Numbered from the stretch's first letter, positions 30,255-40,170 are shown. The stretch is 40,406 nucleotides of DNA from Acrasis kona (GCA_026419775.2 JAOPGA020000123.1:1-40406), one strand, 5' to 3'. Notes: a model not told the origin generated them from the sequence alone. Numbers and translations are program-made.

Positions 30255-31699
30255 TTACAAATTTTTTAAAGTGTTTTGCAAGTCATTTTGATGGAAGTCA
30301 ATTGTGAATTTTGCAAGTGCTTGTCTAAACAGGTCCAGGGTCATTGCCTCGCTATCTTGTTGTGGGCTGAGTGGTTTTGGGCCATTTCGATCTCTCCTCC
30401 TGACCAACTCAATTTCATCACTATACATGTTTAGTGCGTAATCATACACATTGTCAAATTCTTCTTCTCCGTCGATGCATCCGCTGCTCATTATAATATC
30501 TTTGATTTCACTCCGTGACATTAAAGTATCAAAATTGTCCTCAGATACTCCTTGATACAAATATTTACTTGGATACATTGTGGCCTGTGCATTCGGTTCG
30601 TTTCCATAATTATTGTTGTCACTTATGGATCTATTGCGAGGTGCTCTGATATCGTATCGAATTGTTGGACATCCATAAATACGGCTGGAATCATGATCCA
30701 CTTTGTCGTAAGGCGATAATGCTCTTGTAGACATTCCTAGATCTTTATCAGGCATTTGTTCATCGGCGCTATAGCTTCCCTTCATGCATTCACTTGCACC
30801 CCATGTATCTGATTTTGTAGCCACCCCAAAGGTATGATCTTTTTGTAATACTTTTTCTGGTAAGTCGTTCATTGTGAGAACATGATGCCGACTTTTGCCT
30901 AATGGATCTCTATTAAATTGTACAAAATTTTGTTGAATTTGATTGATGATGGCGGGTTCACTGTTGAATCCGGACTTTTTATCTGTAATGTCGGGATGTA
31001 AACTCTTCTTGACGCCATCTCTTTCTTTGCCTTCAACTTTACCAAACCTGTGATCTAGAGCATCAACTGGCAGCCCCTCTTGATATCTTTTAACCTGCTC
31101 ACCAGGGTTATAACTCTTATGAGTTTGTACGTAAAGCTGGTGAGCGTTTTCGTCAAGATGGTACACATCGTTTCTTGGGAAGATTAATTCCTTGCTACTC
31201 TCCTCCACTTTTGTCGCCCTTCCGAACCGAAAATCACTTGATTTTGCGTAACCTGGTAGCACATGTCCTCTGGATAAGGATTTGCCCAATGGTTCTTTCA
31301 ATTTACTTGCATAAACCGCCTCTTCCTTTTCGTTGAAGTATTCTTGCACAGGCGATTTGATAGATGGATTCACCAACTCCCCTGCGGCCTCGCTCTGCTC
31401 CGTTTGTCTTCCATGAGTCATCTTCGGGATTTCTTCTTCAGCTAACCCCCAATGCTTGCTTGTCTTTCCAACTTCATGATTGGATTGTCTAAACTTCTTC
31501 AACATATCAGGAGTATTTGGTTTTTGTGGGTACTCTTCATTCAATGCTGTCATAACACCATATTCATTTGCAGGCGTTTTTCTTCCATACTAATAAAATT
31601 CAGACATTGTAACGTTATATTGTTGTTTACTGTTGTGATGTGTGGGAAATGGTCGCGCACCTTCGCATTCTGTATTTTGAGTGTTCCTGTGTTGTTCAT
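30255..31699 (-). CDS. EFHB: EFHB/CFAP21-like ciliary microtubule-inner protein
   Basis: Two exons, 31699-31631 and 31589-30255, with an intron of 41 nt; 467 residues. The short first exon starts at ATG 31699 (MNNTGTLKIQ...) and splices in frame to YGRKTPANEYGV. The single-frame ATG at 31553 would omit it. Family features: TPDMLKKFRQSNHEVGKTSKHWG, EPLGKSLSRGHVLPG with SSDFRFGR, KELIFP and HKSYNPGEQVKR, DGVKKSLHPD, then KVLQKDHTFGVAT. In known cilia, EFHB/CFAP21 lies inside doublet microtubules and binds calcium. Here I do not see a full EF-hand loop near the C-terminus (the block DIIMSSGCIDGEEEFD is only weakly similar). Its presence suggests a flagellate stage. The stop overlaps AATAAA (30256-30251). 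Confidence 0.85.
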
Positions 31700-31717
31700 G
31701 TTACTGTAGCTATTATT

Positions 31718-31843
31718 TTATTGTAAAACCGTCATCATGAAAGGCGCAAAAACAATAATGAAAACTGTGATGTAAGCCCAAACGGTACACAGCATGTTCA
31801 AACAACATAGAACGTGCCAGTTCAGTCTATTACAACAATTCAT
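31718..31843 (-). CDS. Candidate micropeptide (41 aa, one membrane segment)
   Basis: An ATG-TAA frame of 42 codons, MNCCNRLNWHVLCC..., holds one hydrophobic stretch (VWAYITVFIIVFAPFMM). Its TAA lies in AATAAA. It sits between the polyadenylation signal of COX6B and the EFHB start, with 18 nt to that ATG. It could be a real small gene, a uORF in the EFHB leader, or chance, because T-rich DNA easily reads as hydrophobic. Confidence 0.25.
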   Translation of the reverse strand: MNCCNRLNWHVLCCLNMLCTVWAYITVFIIVFAPFMMTVLQ

Positions 31844-31911
31844 CAATAACAATTTGAAATATTTTTTATTAAAAGCTATTCCCGTGGTACAACAGTGAAA
31901 ATGTTACCCAT

Positions 31912-32480
31912 TTAATAACGCAATTTGTCTCCAGGCTTCCAGTTCTTGGGGTCTTTTGAGTTTGGACGGAGAACTTCTTGGATGATGTGTTGGTCGTCCA
32001 TGATTACAAGCGTTGGATTGGCATCAGGTCTTCTAGAGCGGAATCCTGCAAATCCAATAAAATTATCCTTTTCGTGACTTGCATTTAATGCTTTCCACTA
32101 TTAAAAGTTAGATGGTCTTTAAATAAAGAATTATTTACATCAGAGTATGGGCATGTATCGTGCGCCATGAGTTTGTAATAGCGACAAATGTTGGCATTTG
32201 GGTCTGTCTCGTCCATAGTCTCTGAGAAGGTTTCTAGGCATTTCCTCCAGACAGAGAAGTTCAAATGGCATCTTTGTAGCCAATTTGAATTACCAATAGG
32301 GAAACGAGGATCTCTTTGATGTTTTGGTCCAAGTCTGAACGATGATGCATGTGTAAGGTCGGCGAAAACGGTCTCTGGGAGGAGTGGAAGTTCGTCGTTT
32401 ATTTCGGGTTCTAATACGTAATCTGTGGGGAAGGGGTTGCAAGCGTACAAAGTGTTGTTAATCCATCTTATGAAGCCCAT
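31912..32480 (-). CDS. COX6B: Cytochrome c oxidase subunit 6B with N- and C-terminal extensions
   Basis: Two exons, 32480-32139 and 32097-31912, with an intron of 41 nt; 175 residues. The COX6B twin-Cys module is intact: DPRFPIGNSNW, then C71-x9-C81, then C99-x10-C110, then CPYSDWKALN. In known complex IV this intermembrane-space subunit forms two disulphides through the Mia40 relay. Typical COX6B is near 85-100 residues; this one has about 55 extra N-terminal residues and about 45 C-terminal ones, ending NWKPGDKLRY. The C-terminal part (GFRSRRPDANPTLVIMDDQHIIQEVL) is not recognised. The stop TAA sits in ATTAAA, and AATAAA lies about 35 nt on. Confidence 0.8.
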
Positions 32481-32901
32481 GGTTTTTTACTCGGAGAATA
32501 AAAAGAATTGACCAATTAAATAATGTTGTAATTATTTGAAAGTTGGTAACCAATTTCGTTTAAAAAAGCAGGAGCTGTTTTCTACAATCTAAACTGCCAC
32601 TGTTTTGATGAGGTAATATCTTAATGTTAAACACGATAATTTAAACAAGTAAAACTAAGTGGAATTAATTTAAGTTTGGTCAGCGAAAAGAAGTAGACGG
32701 CAAACACACGACATAGAATCGAAGAATTTGGGCGATATAAAACGAAAAGTTTTGCCCCTCCAAACACTCATGTGCCCCCTTTCGGATCGTCAAACATTTA
32801 AACTTCTCGTTCGCTATAAACAAGCGTTGGCATTTTAAGGGATATTTTTAAGTACAACCGTTTTTAAGAGCAGTCAAGAATTTATATAATGTCAATAAAA
32901 T
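32481..32901. other. Non-coding region between COX6B and the Gln/Gly-rich gene
   Basis: Holds the COX6B promoter (minus). On the plus strand there is a TATAAAA near 32737, a 22-codon frame starting at about 32778, and an AATAAA near 32894. These could mark a tiny transcript but are too weak to call. No other feature is seen. Confidence 0.4.
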
Positions 32902-33426
32902 TTATTGTGCTTGTCCACCGAAGTTATTTCCCAAGTTCTGCAAGAAACCTCCTTGTTCGCCTGTGGCGCCTTGTTGAGCACCACCTAAGAATTTTTGTTC
33001 CATACCTTGGATGAAGCCACCTTGTTGACCAGTTAATCCTTGGGTTTGTTGTTGGTGTTGTTGACCACCAAGTACTCCACTTAATCCTTGGTTGCCGAAG
33101 AGGGATGTTTGTTGTTGTTGTTGGCCTAAGTACTGATGTTGGAAGTTATCCACTGCACCGTTGAGTACTCTGCTTTGCATGCTTTCTCCACTGGTTAGGT
33201 TTCCAACTAGTCCTTGGTTGGTGTTGTGACCAAAGTATTGTTGTTGAGCATTGTCAATAAATTGATTGACTCCGCTTTGCTGTGGTTGTTGTTGAACGCC
33301 TTGTTGTCCCATAAATTGGTTCTCTAGATTTTGAATGAAACCTCCTTGTTGACCGGCTGTTCCTTGTTGTTGCTGTTGGGCTCCTTGGGTGAATTGGCTT
33401 TCTAGTCCTTGAATGAATTGACTCAT
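32902..33426 (-). CDS. Gln/Gly-rich protein with repeated amphipathic motif
   Basis: Single exon, 174 residues. About six copies of a short amphipathic module are set in a Gln/Gly matrix: QFIQGLESQFTQG, GFIQNLENQFMG, QFIDNAQQQYFG, NFQHQYLG, GFIQGMEQKFLGG and GFLQNLGNNFGG. The pattern F-I-Q-x-L/M-E-x-Q/K-F then G suggests short helices between flexible glutamine loops, as in prion-like, gel-forming or membrane-binding repeat proteins. There is no signal peptide. The family was not recognised. The TAA stop lies in AATAAA (minus, 32906-32901). Confidence 0.7.
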   Translation of the reverse strand: MSQFIQGLESQFTQGAQQQQQGTAGQQGGFIQNLENQFMGQQGVQQQPQQSGVNQFIDNAQQQYFGHNTNQGLVGNLTSGESMQSRVLNGAVDNFQHQYLGQQQQQTSLFGNQGLSGVLGGQQHQQQTQGLTGQQGGFIQGMEQKFLGGAQQGATGEQGGFLQNLGNNFGGQAQ

Positions 33427-33837
33427 GTTGTGTTGTTTTTATAATATTTTGATGCATCGAATAATACAAGATCTTTTTAATCTATTTTAATTCCCGGTAT
33501 ATTATTTTTATGTGGATAAATATAAGATTGATCAATAATAGACATTACAACAGAATATTGTATTTCGATTCGTTTTATTTTCATATCCCTTTGAGTACTG
33601 AAAATTTTTTACTTTCTCAGTCAATTCTACATCAAAAATTATCACCTATTGTGTCAGGGGCCTAAGCTGCAAGAAGCCCAAAATAAGACTTAAGTCGTCT
33701 TTTAGGTTTGTAAGGGATATGTATGCGTTAGAAATAAGTTACTACCATGATTTGTATTTCAAGATCAACTTCTTACTAGTGATAAAGAATAGTTCTCCTT
33801 CATTCACTCCTGTTGTTATTAGGTCAACCAATAACAC
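33427..33837. promoter_or_regulatory. Divergent intergenic region (Gln/Gly-rich gene / TMEM41B)
   Basis: About 410 bases separate divergent start codons. AT-rich, with no clear element apart from TATA-like AT runs. Both promoters are inferred to lie here. Confidence 0.4.
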
Positions 33838-34699
33838 ATGGCAAACACAAAAACACAACCTCGTGACAATGACGTCAAGACGACTGAAAAGTTAATACGT
33901 TTAATCGGTATATTCTCTGTATATGTGGTTTTATTAGCTATTCTTTATTGTACACTTCCTCCCCTCAAAGCGGATGAATATGAAAAAGTGATGAAGATTC
34001 CAAAATCATTGTCTCAAGTTAGAGTCACAGCACAAGTACTATCGAGATATACTAGCAACTACTATTATCGAGTTGCCTTTATGGTTTGGGCGCTGTATCT
34101 TTTGTAAGTTGATTTGCCACAGGAATTTAATATTATTAGCCTTCAAACGTTTTCGGTACCTGGAACAATATTTTTAAACGTTTTATGCGGGGCAGTGTTT
34201 GGGTTAACTACTGCATTTATTATGACTGTTGCTGCTGGAACCCTTGGCGCGTCATCTGCTTACTTTATGAGTAGCCTTTTAGGCTTTAAATCAGTTGTAG
34301 AAAAGTTTGTTCCAACCAAGCTTCAATTTTTTAGAGATCAGATCAGCAGTCACAAAGAAAATTTATTCTTTTACCTATTGTTTTTGAGAATCTCACCCAT
34401 GCTTCCAAACTGGTAAGTCTTCTAAATCAAAATACGTGAATTATTTTAGGTTCATCAACATTGCTTCACCTGTACTAAATATTCCATTTTCGTACTTCTT
34501 CTTGGCAACATTAATTGGAATTTCACCTCAAACTTTTATAGCAGTCAACACAGGAGTATACATTAATGAGTTGGTTGAAGAAGAAGGTGGAAATCCACTC
34601 TTGAATTACAAAACAATCTCTTTATTGTTTGCCATTGCTACCATGGCTCTGTTGCCCATTTTTTTGAAAAGATATTTTGTAAAAAGCAAAGTAGAATAA
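33838..34699 (+). CDS. TMEM41B: TMEM41B-like VTT-domain lipid scramblase
   Basis: Three exons, 33838-34103, 34140-34412 and 34450-34699, with introns of 36 and 37 nt; 262 residues. The splices rebuild the family signature: YLFLQTFSVPGTIFLNVLCGAVFG, GTLGASSAYFMSSLLG, then FYLLFLRISPMLPNWFINIASPVLNIPFSYFFLATLIGISPQTFIAVNTG. That is the VTT (DedA-like) core with the RxxPxxPxW loop. Known members are ER scramblases needed for autophagosome and lipoprotein formation. The N-terminus has one extra membrane segment. The TAA lies in AATAAA (34695-34700), which leaves room for only a very short 3' untranslated region. Confidence 0.92.
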
Positions 34700-34937
34700 A
34701 GTTTAATCTTTGTGGAAGAATGGTGTTGTCTTTGCCTAAGGTTTACTATGGATTTATTTTCTAATACTAATATTATCAATCTAAAAATAAGTCATAGCTA
34801 TGCACCTTTTCTTGAACCGTTATTACGTGAGCCAATATTATCGTGTCAATGCTTCCGAATAAAGTTCTTTGATCCTTCAAGTTCAAAATGTATTTCAATT
34901 TTCAATTTTGAGTGTTTCAAAATTACAACATCAAAAA

Positions 34938-37900
34938 ATGTCCCACACATACTACGAAGACAGACGGGACAATTATATCCCTTACCGGCACAAAGGACAT
35001 TTCAAACACAGAGATGATTACCCAACAAGGAGCAGCTCGACCTGCCAGACTTTTTCATCAAATCAAAATCAAAGCCAAATAATACTGAACGCCATGCACG
35101 ATCATGAACGCTTAATACACAAAACACGCATTAAACTAAAAAACTGCCAAGACGATGACGAATTGGCTGCCGTCAGGGCACAATCAAAAGAACTTATCAT
35201 GCAGCTCGAAACATTTAAGGTGAGGGTCAACAAGCTGGACGATAAGAGGCCCCACATGGATGACCGCACCTACAATACGCAGGTTGATATAGAAGTTGAC
35301 AGGTTGTACTATAAACTACCAATATATGCACAGAGGGAGTCCCTCATAAAAACCATAGATGCCGAACAGGCAGTACTTGTGGTCGGGCAAACCGGCAGTG
35401 GCAAATCCACACAGCTTGTACAATACATTTATGAGGAAAGCGAAAAGCTGTTCCCAAAAGGATGTAAAATAATAGCCTGTACCCAACCAAGAAAGGTCGC
35501 TGCCACAAGTTTGGCCAAAAGAGTGAGCGAAGAACAACGATGTAGTCTTGGAGGGTTAGTCGGCTATCACGTCGGGTCATTTTCGCGACAATCACCGTCC
35601 ACGAAAATCAAATACCTTACCGACAGAATGTTACTTAACGAAATCATTGCCGACCCCGACTTGATGGAATATTCCTGTGTGGTTGTGGACGAGGCACACG
35701 AGAGAAGCATAGATAGCGACTTGTTGTTGGGAATGCTAAAGAAGTGCATGACGAGAAGAAGCGACATTAAGGTGGTCGTAAGCAGCGCCACGTTAGACGA
35801 AGGATTATTCAGCACGTACTTAAACGACTGTCCCATCTCTCACATACCCGGTCGGACCTTCCCCATCGACATTCAATACCAAGAAAAACCCATGGACGGA
35901 GACTATGTATACGCTGCCGTTCGAAAAATCAAAGAGCTATTGGATGATGGATACCCAGGTGACATTTTAACATTCTTCACCGGCATGGATGAAATCGACC
36001 GCGCCATGGGCCTCTTACACAGTCATTCGCGATATGCGGTCATGTTACCTCTTCATGGACAATTACCACCAGAAGAACAAGACCGAGTGTTCTTGACTGC
36101 TCCACACGGAAAGACCAAAGTGATTTTGGCAACAAACAGCGCAGAGACGAGCATCACCATTGATGGAATCAGACATGTCATTGACACCGGCATGGCAAAA
36201 GATCATTCCTTCGACCCAACGAAGAACATGAGCGTACTAAGGGTCAACCAAATCACGCAGAGCAGCGCCAATCAAAGAGCAGGAAGAGCAGGTCGGACCA
36301 GTCCAGGAACATGTTACCGATTATACTCCGAACACGATTTCGAACAATTGGAGAAATTCAAAATGCCCGAAATATTACGCATTCACCTTGGAACGGCGGT
36401 ATTGAAATTAAAATCATTCGGAGTGAAAAACATTAGTCAATTCGATTTTGTGGAACGACCCGATAGAGATCGACTCCAAGAAAGCATTAATGACATTACG
36501 CAATTGGGCGGACTCGATCAACACGGAACATTAACCGACAAGGGACACATTATGAGCAGCCTACCGACCGTACCACTTTTGAGCAGCATGTTGATTCAAT
36601 CGGTAGATGCCGATTGTTACTCCGACATGCTCAACATTATCAGCATGCTCAGCGTGAGCCATCAAGTTTTTTGGCGTGGATTCGAAGCAGCCGACAGAGA
36701 TAGGAGCAGCAAAAGAAGAGCTTACTTTTGTCACCCGTTAGGCGATCTCTTCACGTTATTAAACTTGTACGTTAATTACATGAACCAGAAACCACCCGAT
36801 AGAGATCGATGGTGTTTCGACCATAGCATCAATGCAAAGAGCATGATGATGGCTCGAAACTATCGACAAGAAATCAAAAGTGCAATGATGAACGTGAGGG
36901 CACTAAGTAACGGAATGTCGCGCGTGAGAGATGACGTGCCGCGATTAATGAACAGGGAGACTTATTCGTCCATCAAACAAGATTCGTTACTAAGGATTAT
37001 ATGTAGGTCTCTCAAAAGGAACATGTGTTGTATGAACGGACAAGGTACAACCAATTACACTTGTATAGAGAAGGAAGCCAATGTGGTATTACATCCATCA
37101 AGCAGCATCATACTCCATGGAGATAAACCACGTTTCGTTTGTTATTACGACATGATGAGAACCAGCGAAAGTTTCATTCGAAACGTCACCATACTAAACG
37201 AAACTCTACTCATGGAACTTTTCCCTCAGAAATTCGTAAAGAACATTATGGAAAAGGCACAAGAGTTGGTTCAGGTACGTATCGATAAGATTGGACCCGA
37301 AGTAATCGAGTCCATACAAGCTCAACAACGAAGTAAGATTTTAAAGTTGGAGAATAGCTTGGAAGCAACCATTCAGATCAATCGCGAAAAGTGCGAGTTG
37401 ATTGGTTATTGCGAATCTCATCGAGAGTCCTACGTTCGTAATCAACTCGTACAGTACGTTTTGAAAAAGAAGAGAAAGTTATTGGCGAAACGAATGGAGT
37501 ACGAGACGAGCGGTAGAGATGTTCGATTGTTAATGTTACCTGGCGGAATGCCAGAAACATTACTTTTTGCAAATGAATACATTGACGTTGGATTCAGCGG
37601 AATAGTAGACGGAGAGCGTTATTTGCACAAGAAAGCGTGGTTGGATCTTGTGGAATGTTACGTGAACGATATTACTCAGGTAAGCGACGTGTGGGTAGGT
37701 ACGCGAGATGCATGCGTGATCAACGATTGCGAAATCTCGCTCATGGGCAGCATACGTTTCAAAAGACCAGATGCCGCTCGTCGCTTCATCGATAATTTCA
37801 ATTCCAACATTCAAAATCAATCCCTTCGCATTCGAATGTTTCCCAAAAGAAGTATCATGAGTCCCAATCGCTCTCGAACCGGTAATTCAACAATCAACAT

Positions 37901-39704
37901 GATTTGGAACGTAGGTAAGAGCAAAGGATTTGCATTTGTAAATTTCCAAGATCATTCGGCATACTTGGCTGCTCTCAAAATGGACAGAACCATGTTGAAC
38001 GGAAGGATGATGTTCTGCGAAACGCCCCATCGACACAATCAAGGTAAAAGAGATGGATATGCAATCAGAGTGAGCGGATTAGGTAGTACCGTTATGGAAA
38101 AACACTTACGACCCTTATTCTCTCACTTTGGTCGTATTACGTCGTTGAGCGTAGTGAGGGAACACGCTTATAATCCAACGCCGGTCAACGAAGGTCAAAT
38201 CAAGAGAATCATGAGCGAATTCGGAGACGTGGAGAACGTTAGAATCGTAAAGAATCTCGAAAGTAGAGGATCGGCATGGATCACTTTTACGGAACCCGAA
38301 TATGCAGTCAATGCTTGCGAGAAATTGAATCAGAGCGTAGATGTGTTGTGTAAGGATAGCGTGATTGGATTGGAACTGAATCGTAGCTACGCGCTCACGA
38401 TTCCTTATGGCGCCTATCGTCTATTCAAGAGAGAAACTGAAATCATGAGAGACGAGTGCGATGATCCAGGTACCAACCTGAAACTATCGGTCAGAGTGAG
38501 GGACGATAATTTTGTAAATATATGCGTGGATGGAGTTGACCAAAGGAGCGTTATGGACTGTAGACAACGAATCGATAATTTATTCAGCTACGAACGAACC
38601 AGTTTGATGAATAACCAGTGTAATAAATACTTGACAAAAGATCCAAAAGGAAAAGCTTGGTTAGCTAGCTTAGAAGGTGACTTTGGCGTCTGCGTCACCA
38701 TTTTATGGAAGCACGCTCATATCTATGGCCTTGCGAGAGATAGAATGGTGGCTAGATACCAAATGGTGAAGCATTTGGAACGATTCGACTCGATTGAATC
38801 TTGGTGCATGGATTTACCGCGTGGTGCGGTCAAAGTGCTCGTGGAGGAGGATGGAATGGGATTGCATCACATTAAGGAGAACACTGGCGTCGACGACCTG
38901 TTCATCAACATTCGTCAGCAGTATCTAACTGCGAAAGGAACTCCAGAAGCATTGGCAGAGCTTCAAGCTGAGGTCAAGTTGCGCCTCAGCAAAATACCAC
39001 CACAACCAATCATCACCGCAGAACATAGCGGCGATGCATCGACTGTGGAGGAGGAAGAAGAATTGGAGTGTATTATTTGTAGGAGCACTTTGGAGAGCAA
39101 TCACTTTCAATTAGGAGTGTGTGGCCACCGCTTCTGCACTGGCTGCGTGCGTCATCAGCTGCAGAGTCATATCGCCACCAATACCTTTCCCATTAGTTGC
39201 GTCCAGTGCGGCGATATGTTCAGCCTAAAGGACTTGGAGCAGCTATGTAAGGGTCAGAGCGAAAAGCTCAAATTGTCGAACGCATCGGTCAGGTACTTGT
39301 TGGCGACTCGGAGTAACGAATTTAAACAGTGTCCCACTCCAGATTGTCAACAGTGCTACAAGGCAAGCTGTAGAGTATTTTCGTGCCGTTTGTGCATGAA
39401 GATTTATTGTAACATTTGTAAATCAGAATATCACGCCGGACAAACGTGTGACGAATACAAAAAGAGTCAACAGGAACAGACGGATGAGATGGACAAGTTT
39501 AGAAAGACGCATGACGTTAGAAAGTGTCCTAGTTGTGGTGCGGATATAGAGAAGGATGGTGGTTGCATGCACATCACATGCAGCATGTGCCAGACTCATA
39601 CTTGTTGGATATGTATGACTTCTTATCCCACTGCTGCGCTGGTGTATGCTTGTGTGTCGGAACATGAGGCGGCAGGTCATCATGTGATTGAAGAGGATGA
39701 ATAA
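34938..39704 (+). CDS. DEAH-box helicase fused to an RBR E3 ubiquitin ligase (DEAH11/12 type)
   Basis: Intronless, 1588 residues from the ATG at 34938; the frame extends upstream to a TTG only. DEAH helicase: Walker A GQTGSGKST (about 153-161), DEAH (about 251), SAT, TNSAETSITI, QRAGRAGRT, followed by winged-helix, ratchet and OB regions. Around 990-1140 two RRM-like segments appear (GKSKGFAFVNFQD and SRGSAWITFTEPEYA). The last 210 residues form RING1 (CIICRSTLESN..CGHRFCTGC), IBR (QCPTPDCQQCYK..CRLCMKIYCNICKSEYH) and RING2 (KCPSCGADIEKDGGCMHITC..CWIC), with the expected catalytic Cys in GGCMH. All motifs look intact. Such fusions are known mainly from plants (DEAH11/DEAH12). It would remodel RNA or RNP and ubiquitylate a target. 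The TAA lies in AATAAA (39700-39705). Confidence 0.92.
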   Translation: MSHTYYEDRRDNYIPYRHKGHFKHRDDYPTRSSSTCQTFSSNQNQSQIILNAMHDHERLIHKTRIKLKNCQDDDELAAVRAQSKELIMQLETFKVRVNKLDDKRPHMDDRTYNTQVDIEVDRLYYKLPIYAQRESLIKTIDAEQAVLVVGQTGSGKSTQLVQYIYEESEKLFPKGCKIIACTQPRKVAATSLAKRVSEEQRCSLGGLVGYHVGSFSRQSPSTKIKYLTDRMLLNEIIADPDLMEYSCVVVDEAHERSIDSDLLLGMLKKCMTRRSDIKVVVSSATLDEGLFSTYLNDCPISHIPGRTFPIDIQYQEKPMDGDYVYAAVRKIKELLDDGYPGDILTFFTGMDEIDRAMGLLHSHSRYAVMLPLHGQLPPEEQDRVFLTAPHGKTKVILATNSAETSITIDGIRHVIDTGMAKDHSFDPTKNMSVLRVNQITQSSANQRAGRAGRTSPGTCYRLYSEHDFEQLEKFKMPEILRIHLGTAVLKLKSFGVKNISQFDFVERPDRDRLQESINDITQLGGLDQHGTLTDKGHIMSSLPTVPLLSSMLIQSVDADCYSDMLNIISMLSVSHQVFWRGFEAADRDRSSKRRAYFCHPLGDLFTLLNLYVNYMNQKPPDRDRWCFDHSINAKSMMMARNYRQEIKSAMMNVRALSNGMSRVRDDVPRLMNRETYSSIKQDSLLRIICRSLKRNMCCMNGQGTTNYTCIEKEANVVLHPSSSIILHGDKPRFVCYYDMMRTSESFIRNVTILNETLLMELFPQKFVKNIMEKAQELVQVRIDKIGPEVIESIQAQQRSKILKLENSLEATIQINREKCELIGYCESHRESYVRNQLVQYVLKKKRKLLAKRMEYETSGRDVRLLMLPGGMPETLLFANEYIDVGFSGIVDGERYLHKKAWLDLVECYVNDITQVSDVWVGTRDACVINDCEISLMGSIRFKRPDAARRFIDNFNSNIQNQSLRIRMFPKRSIMSPNRSRTGNSTINMIWNVGKSKGFAFVNFQDHSAYLAALKMDRTMLNGRMMFCETPHRHNQGKRDGYAIRVSGLGSTVMEKHLRPLFSHFGRITSLSVVREHAYNPTPVNEGQIKRIMSEFGDVENVRIVKNLESRGSAWITFTEPEYAVNACEKLNQSVDVLCKDSVIGLELNRSYALTIPYGAYRLFKRETEIMRDECDDPGTNLKLSVRVRDDNFVNICVDGVDQRSVMDCRQRIDNLFSYERTSLMNNQCNKYLTKDPKGKAWLASLEGDFGVCVTILWKHAHIYGLARDRMVARYQMVKHLERFDSIESWCMDLPRGAVKVLVEEDGMGLHHIKENTGVDDLFINIRQQYLTAKGTPEALAELQAEVKLRLSKIPPQPIITAEHSGDASTVEEEEELECIICRSTLESNHFQLGVCGHRFCTGCVRHQLQSHIATNTFPISCVQCGDMFSLKDLEQLCKGQSEKLKLSNASVRYLLATRSNEFKQCPTPDCQQCYKASCRVFSCRLCMKIYCNICKSEYHAGQTCDEYKKSQQEQTDEMDKFRKTHDVRKCPSCGADIEKDGGCMHITCSMCQTHTCWICMTSYPTAALVYACVSEHEAAGHHVIEEDE

Positions 39705-39759
39705 ATTATTTTTCAAAATGTTTCTTGTTGAATGTGTTTTTGAGAGTAAAAGTACATTT

Positions 39760-40170
39760 TTAATTCTTGCACTCGCAGACTTTACATTTACCTTCGGGTA
39801 GCTTCTTTTTGACGATTTGAATGGCGTTACATCCCTCTGGGCATAGGACGGTTGGACAGTTGGACTTTCTGATGGATTTCTTCCCATTCTTTTTGATACA
39901 TTTTTTGATACCGCTGGGTGTTTTGGGGCACTTCTTCTTCTCACAGCCATTTTGAATAATAACGTATTTGCATGTTCTGTTTCCGTTCAAGTCACAATTG
40001 CCGCAAACTTTTTCCAATCTTCCTTCCACAGTGGCTACAATCTTTTGTCCACTCACTTTTCCTAAACTTATATCATACCTCTTTGCAAAAGCAGAATCAG
40101 CCGAATGAGTGTCTGCAAATGCAAAAGAGCATAAAGCAAGGAAACAAACGACAATGGTTGCGTACCTCAT
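39760..40170 (-). CDS. Secreted Cys-rich protein (136 aa)
   Basis: The ATG at 40170 starts MRYATIVVCFLALCSFAFADTHS, a standard signal peptide with cleavage near residue 19. The mature part has 12 Cys: CGNCDLNGNRTC, then C, KKC, KKC, SNC, CPEGC, and a tail GKCKVCEC. Two halves end in similar C-x(2-3)-C patterns, like VWC, antistasin or similar disulphide-knotted modules, though no family is certain. It is very Lys-rich (basic), which fits an extracellular or granule-stored protein. A longer frame starts at a TTG only. TAA sits in ATTAAA. It is convergent with the DEAH/RBR gene, 55 nt between stops. Confidence 0.75.
   Translation of the reverse strand: MRYATIVVCFLALCSFAFADTHSADSAFAKRYDISLGKVSGQKIVATVEGRLEKVCGNCDLNGNRTCKYVIIQNGCEKKKCPKTPSGIKKCIKKNGKKSIRKSNCPTVLCPEGCNAIQIVKKKLPEGKCKVCECKN

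Noticed and set aside
32735-32900. TATAAAA, 22-codon frame and AATAAA on the plus strand between COX6B and the Gln/Gly-rich gene
   Set aside because: The frame is too short and featureless and each motif is common in AT-rich DNA; kept only as a note in the intergenic entry.
39423-39950. Minus-strand frame of 175 codons spanning the end of the DEAH/RBR gene
   Set aside because: It overlaps the RING2 coding region and the secreted gene in another frame; Arg/Ser/Thr-rich without any recognisable domain.
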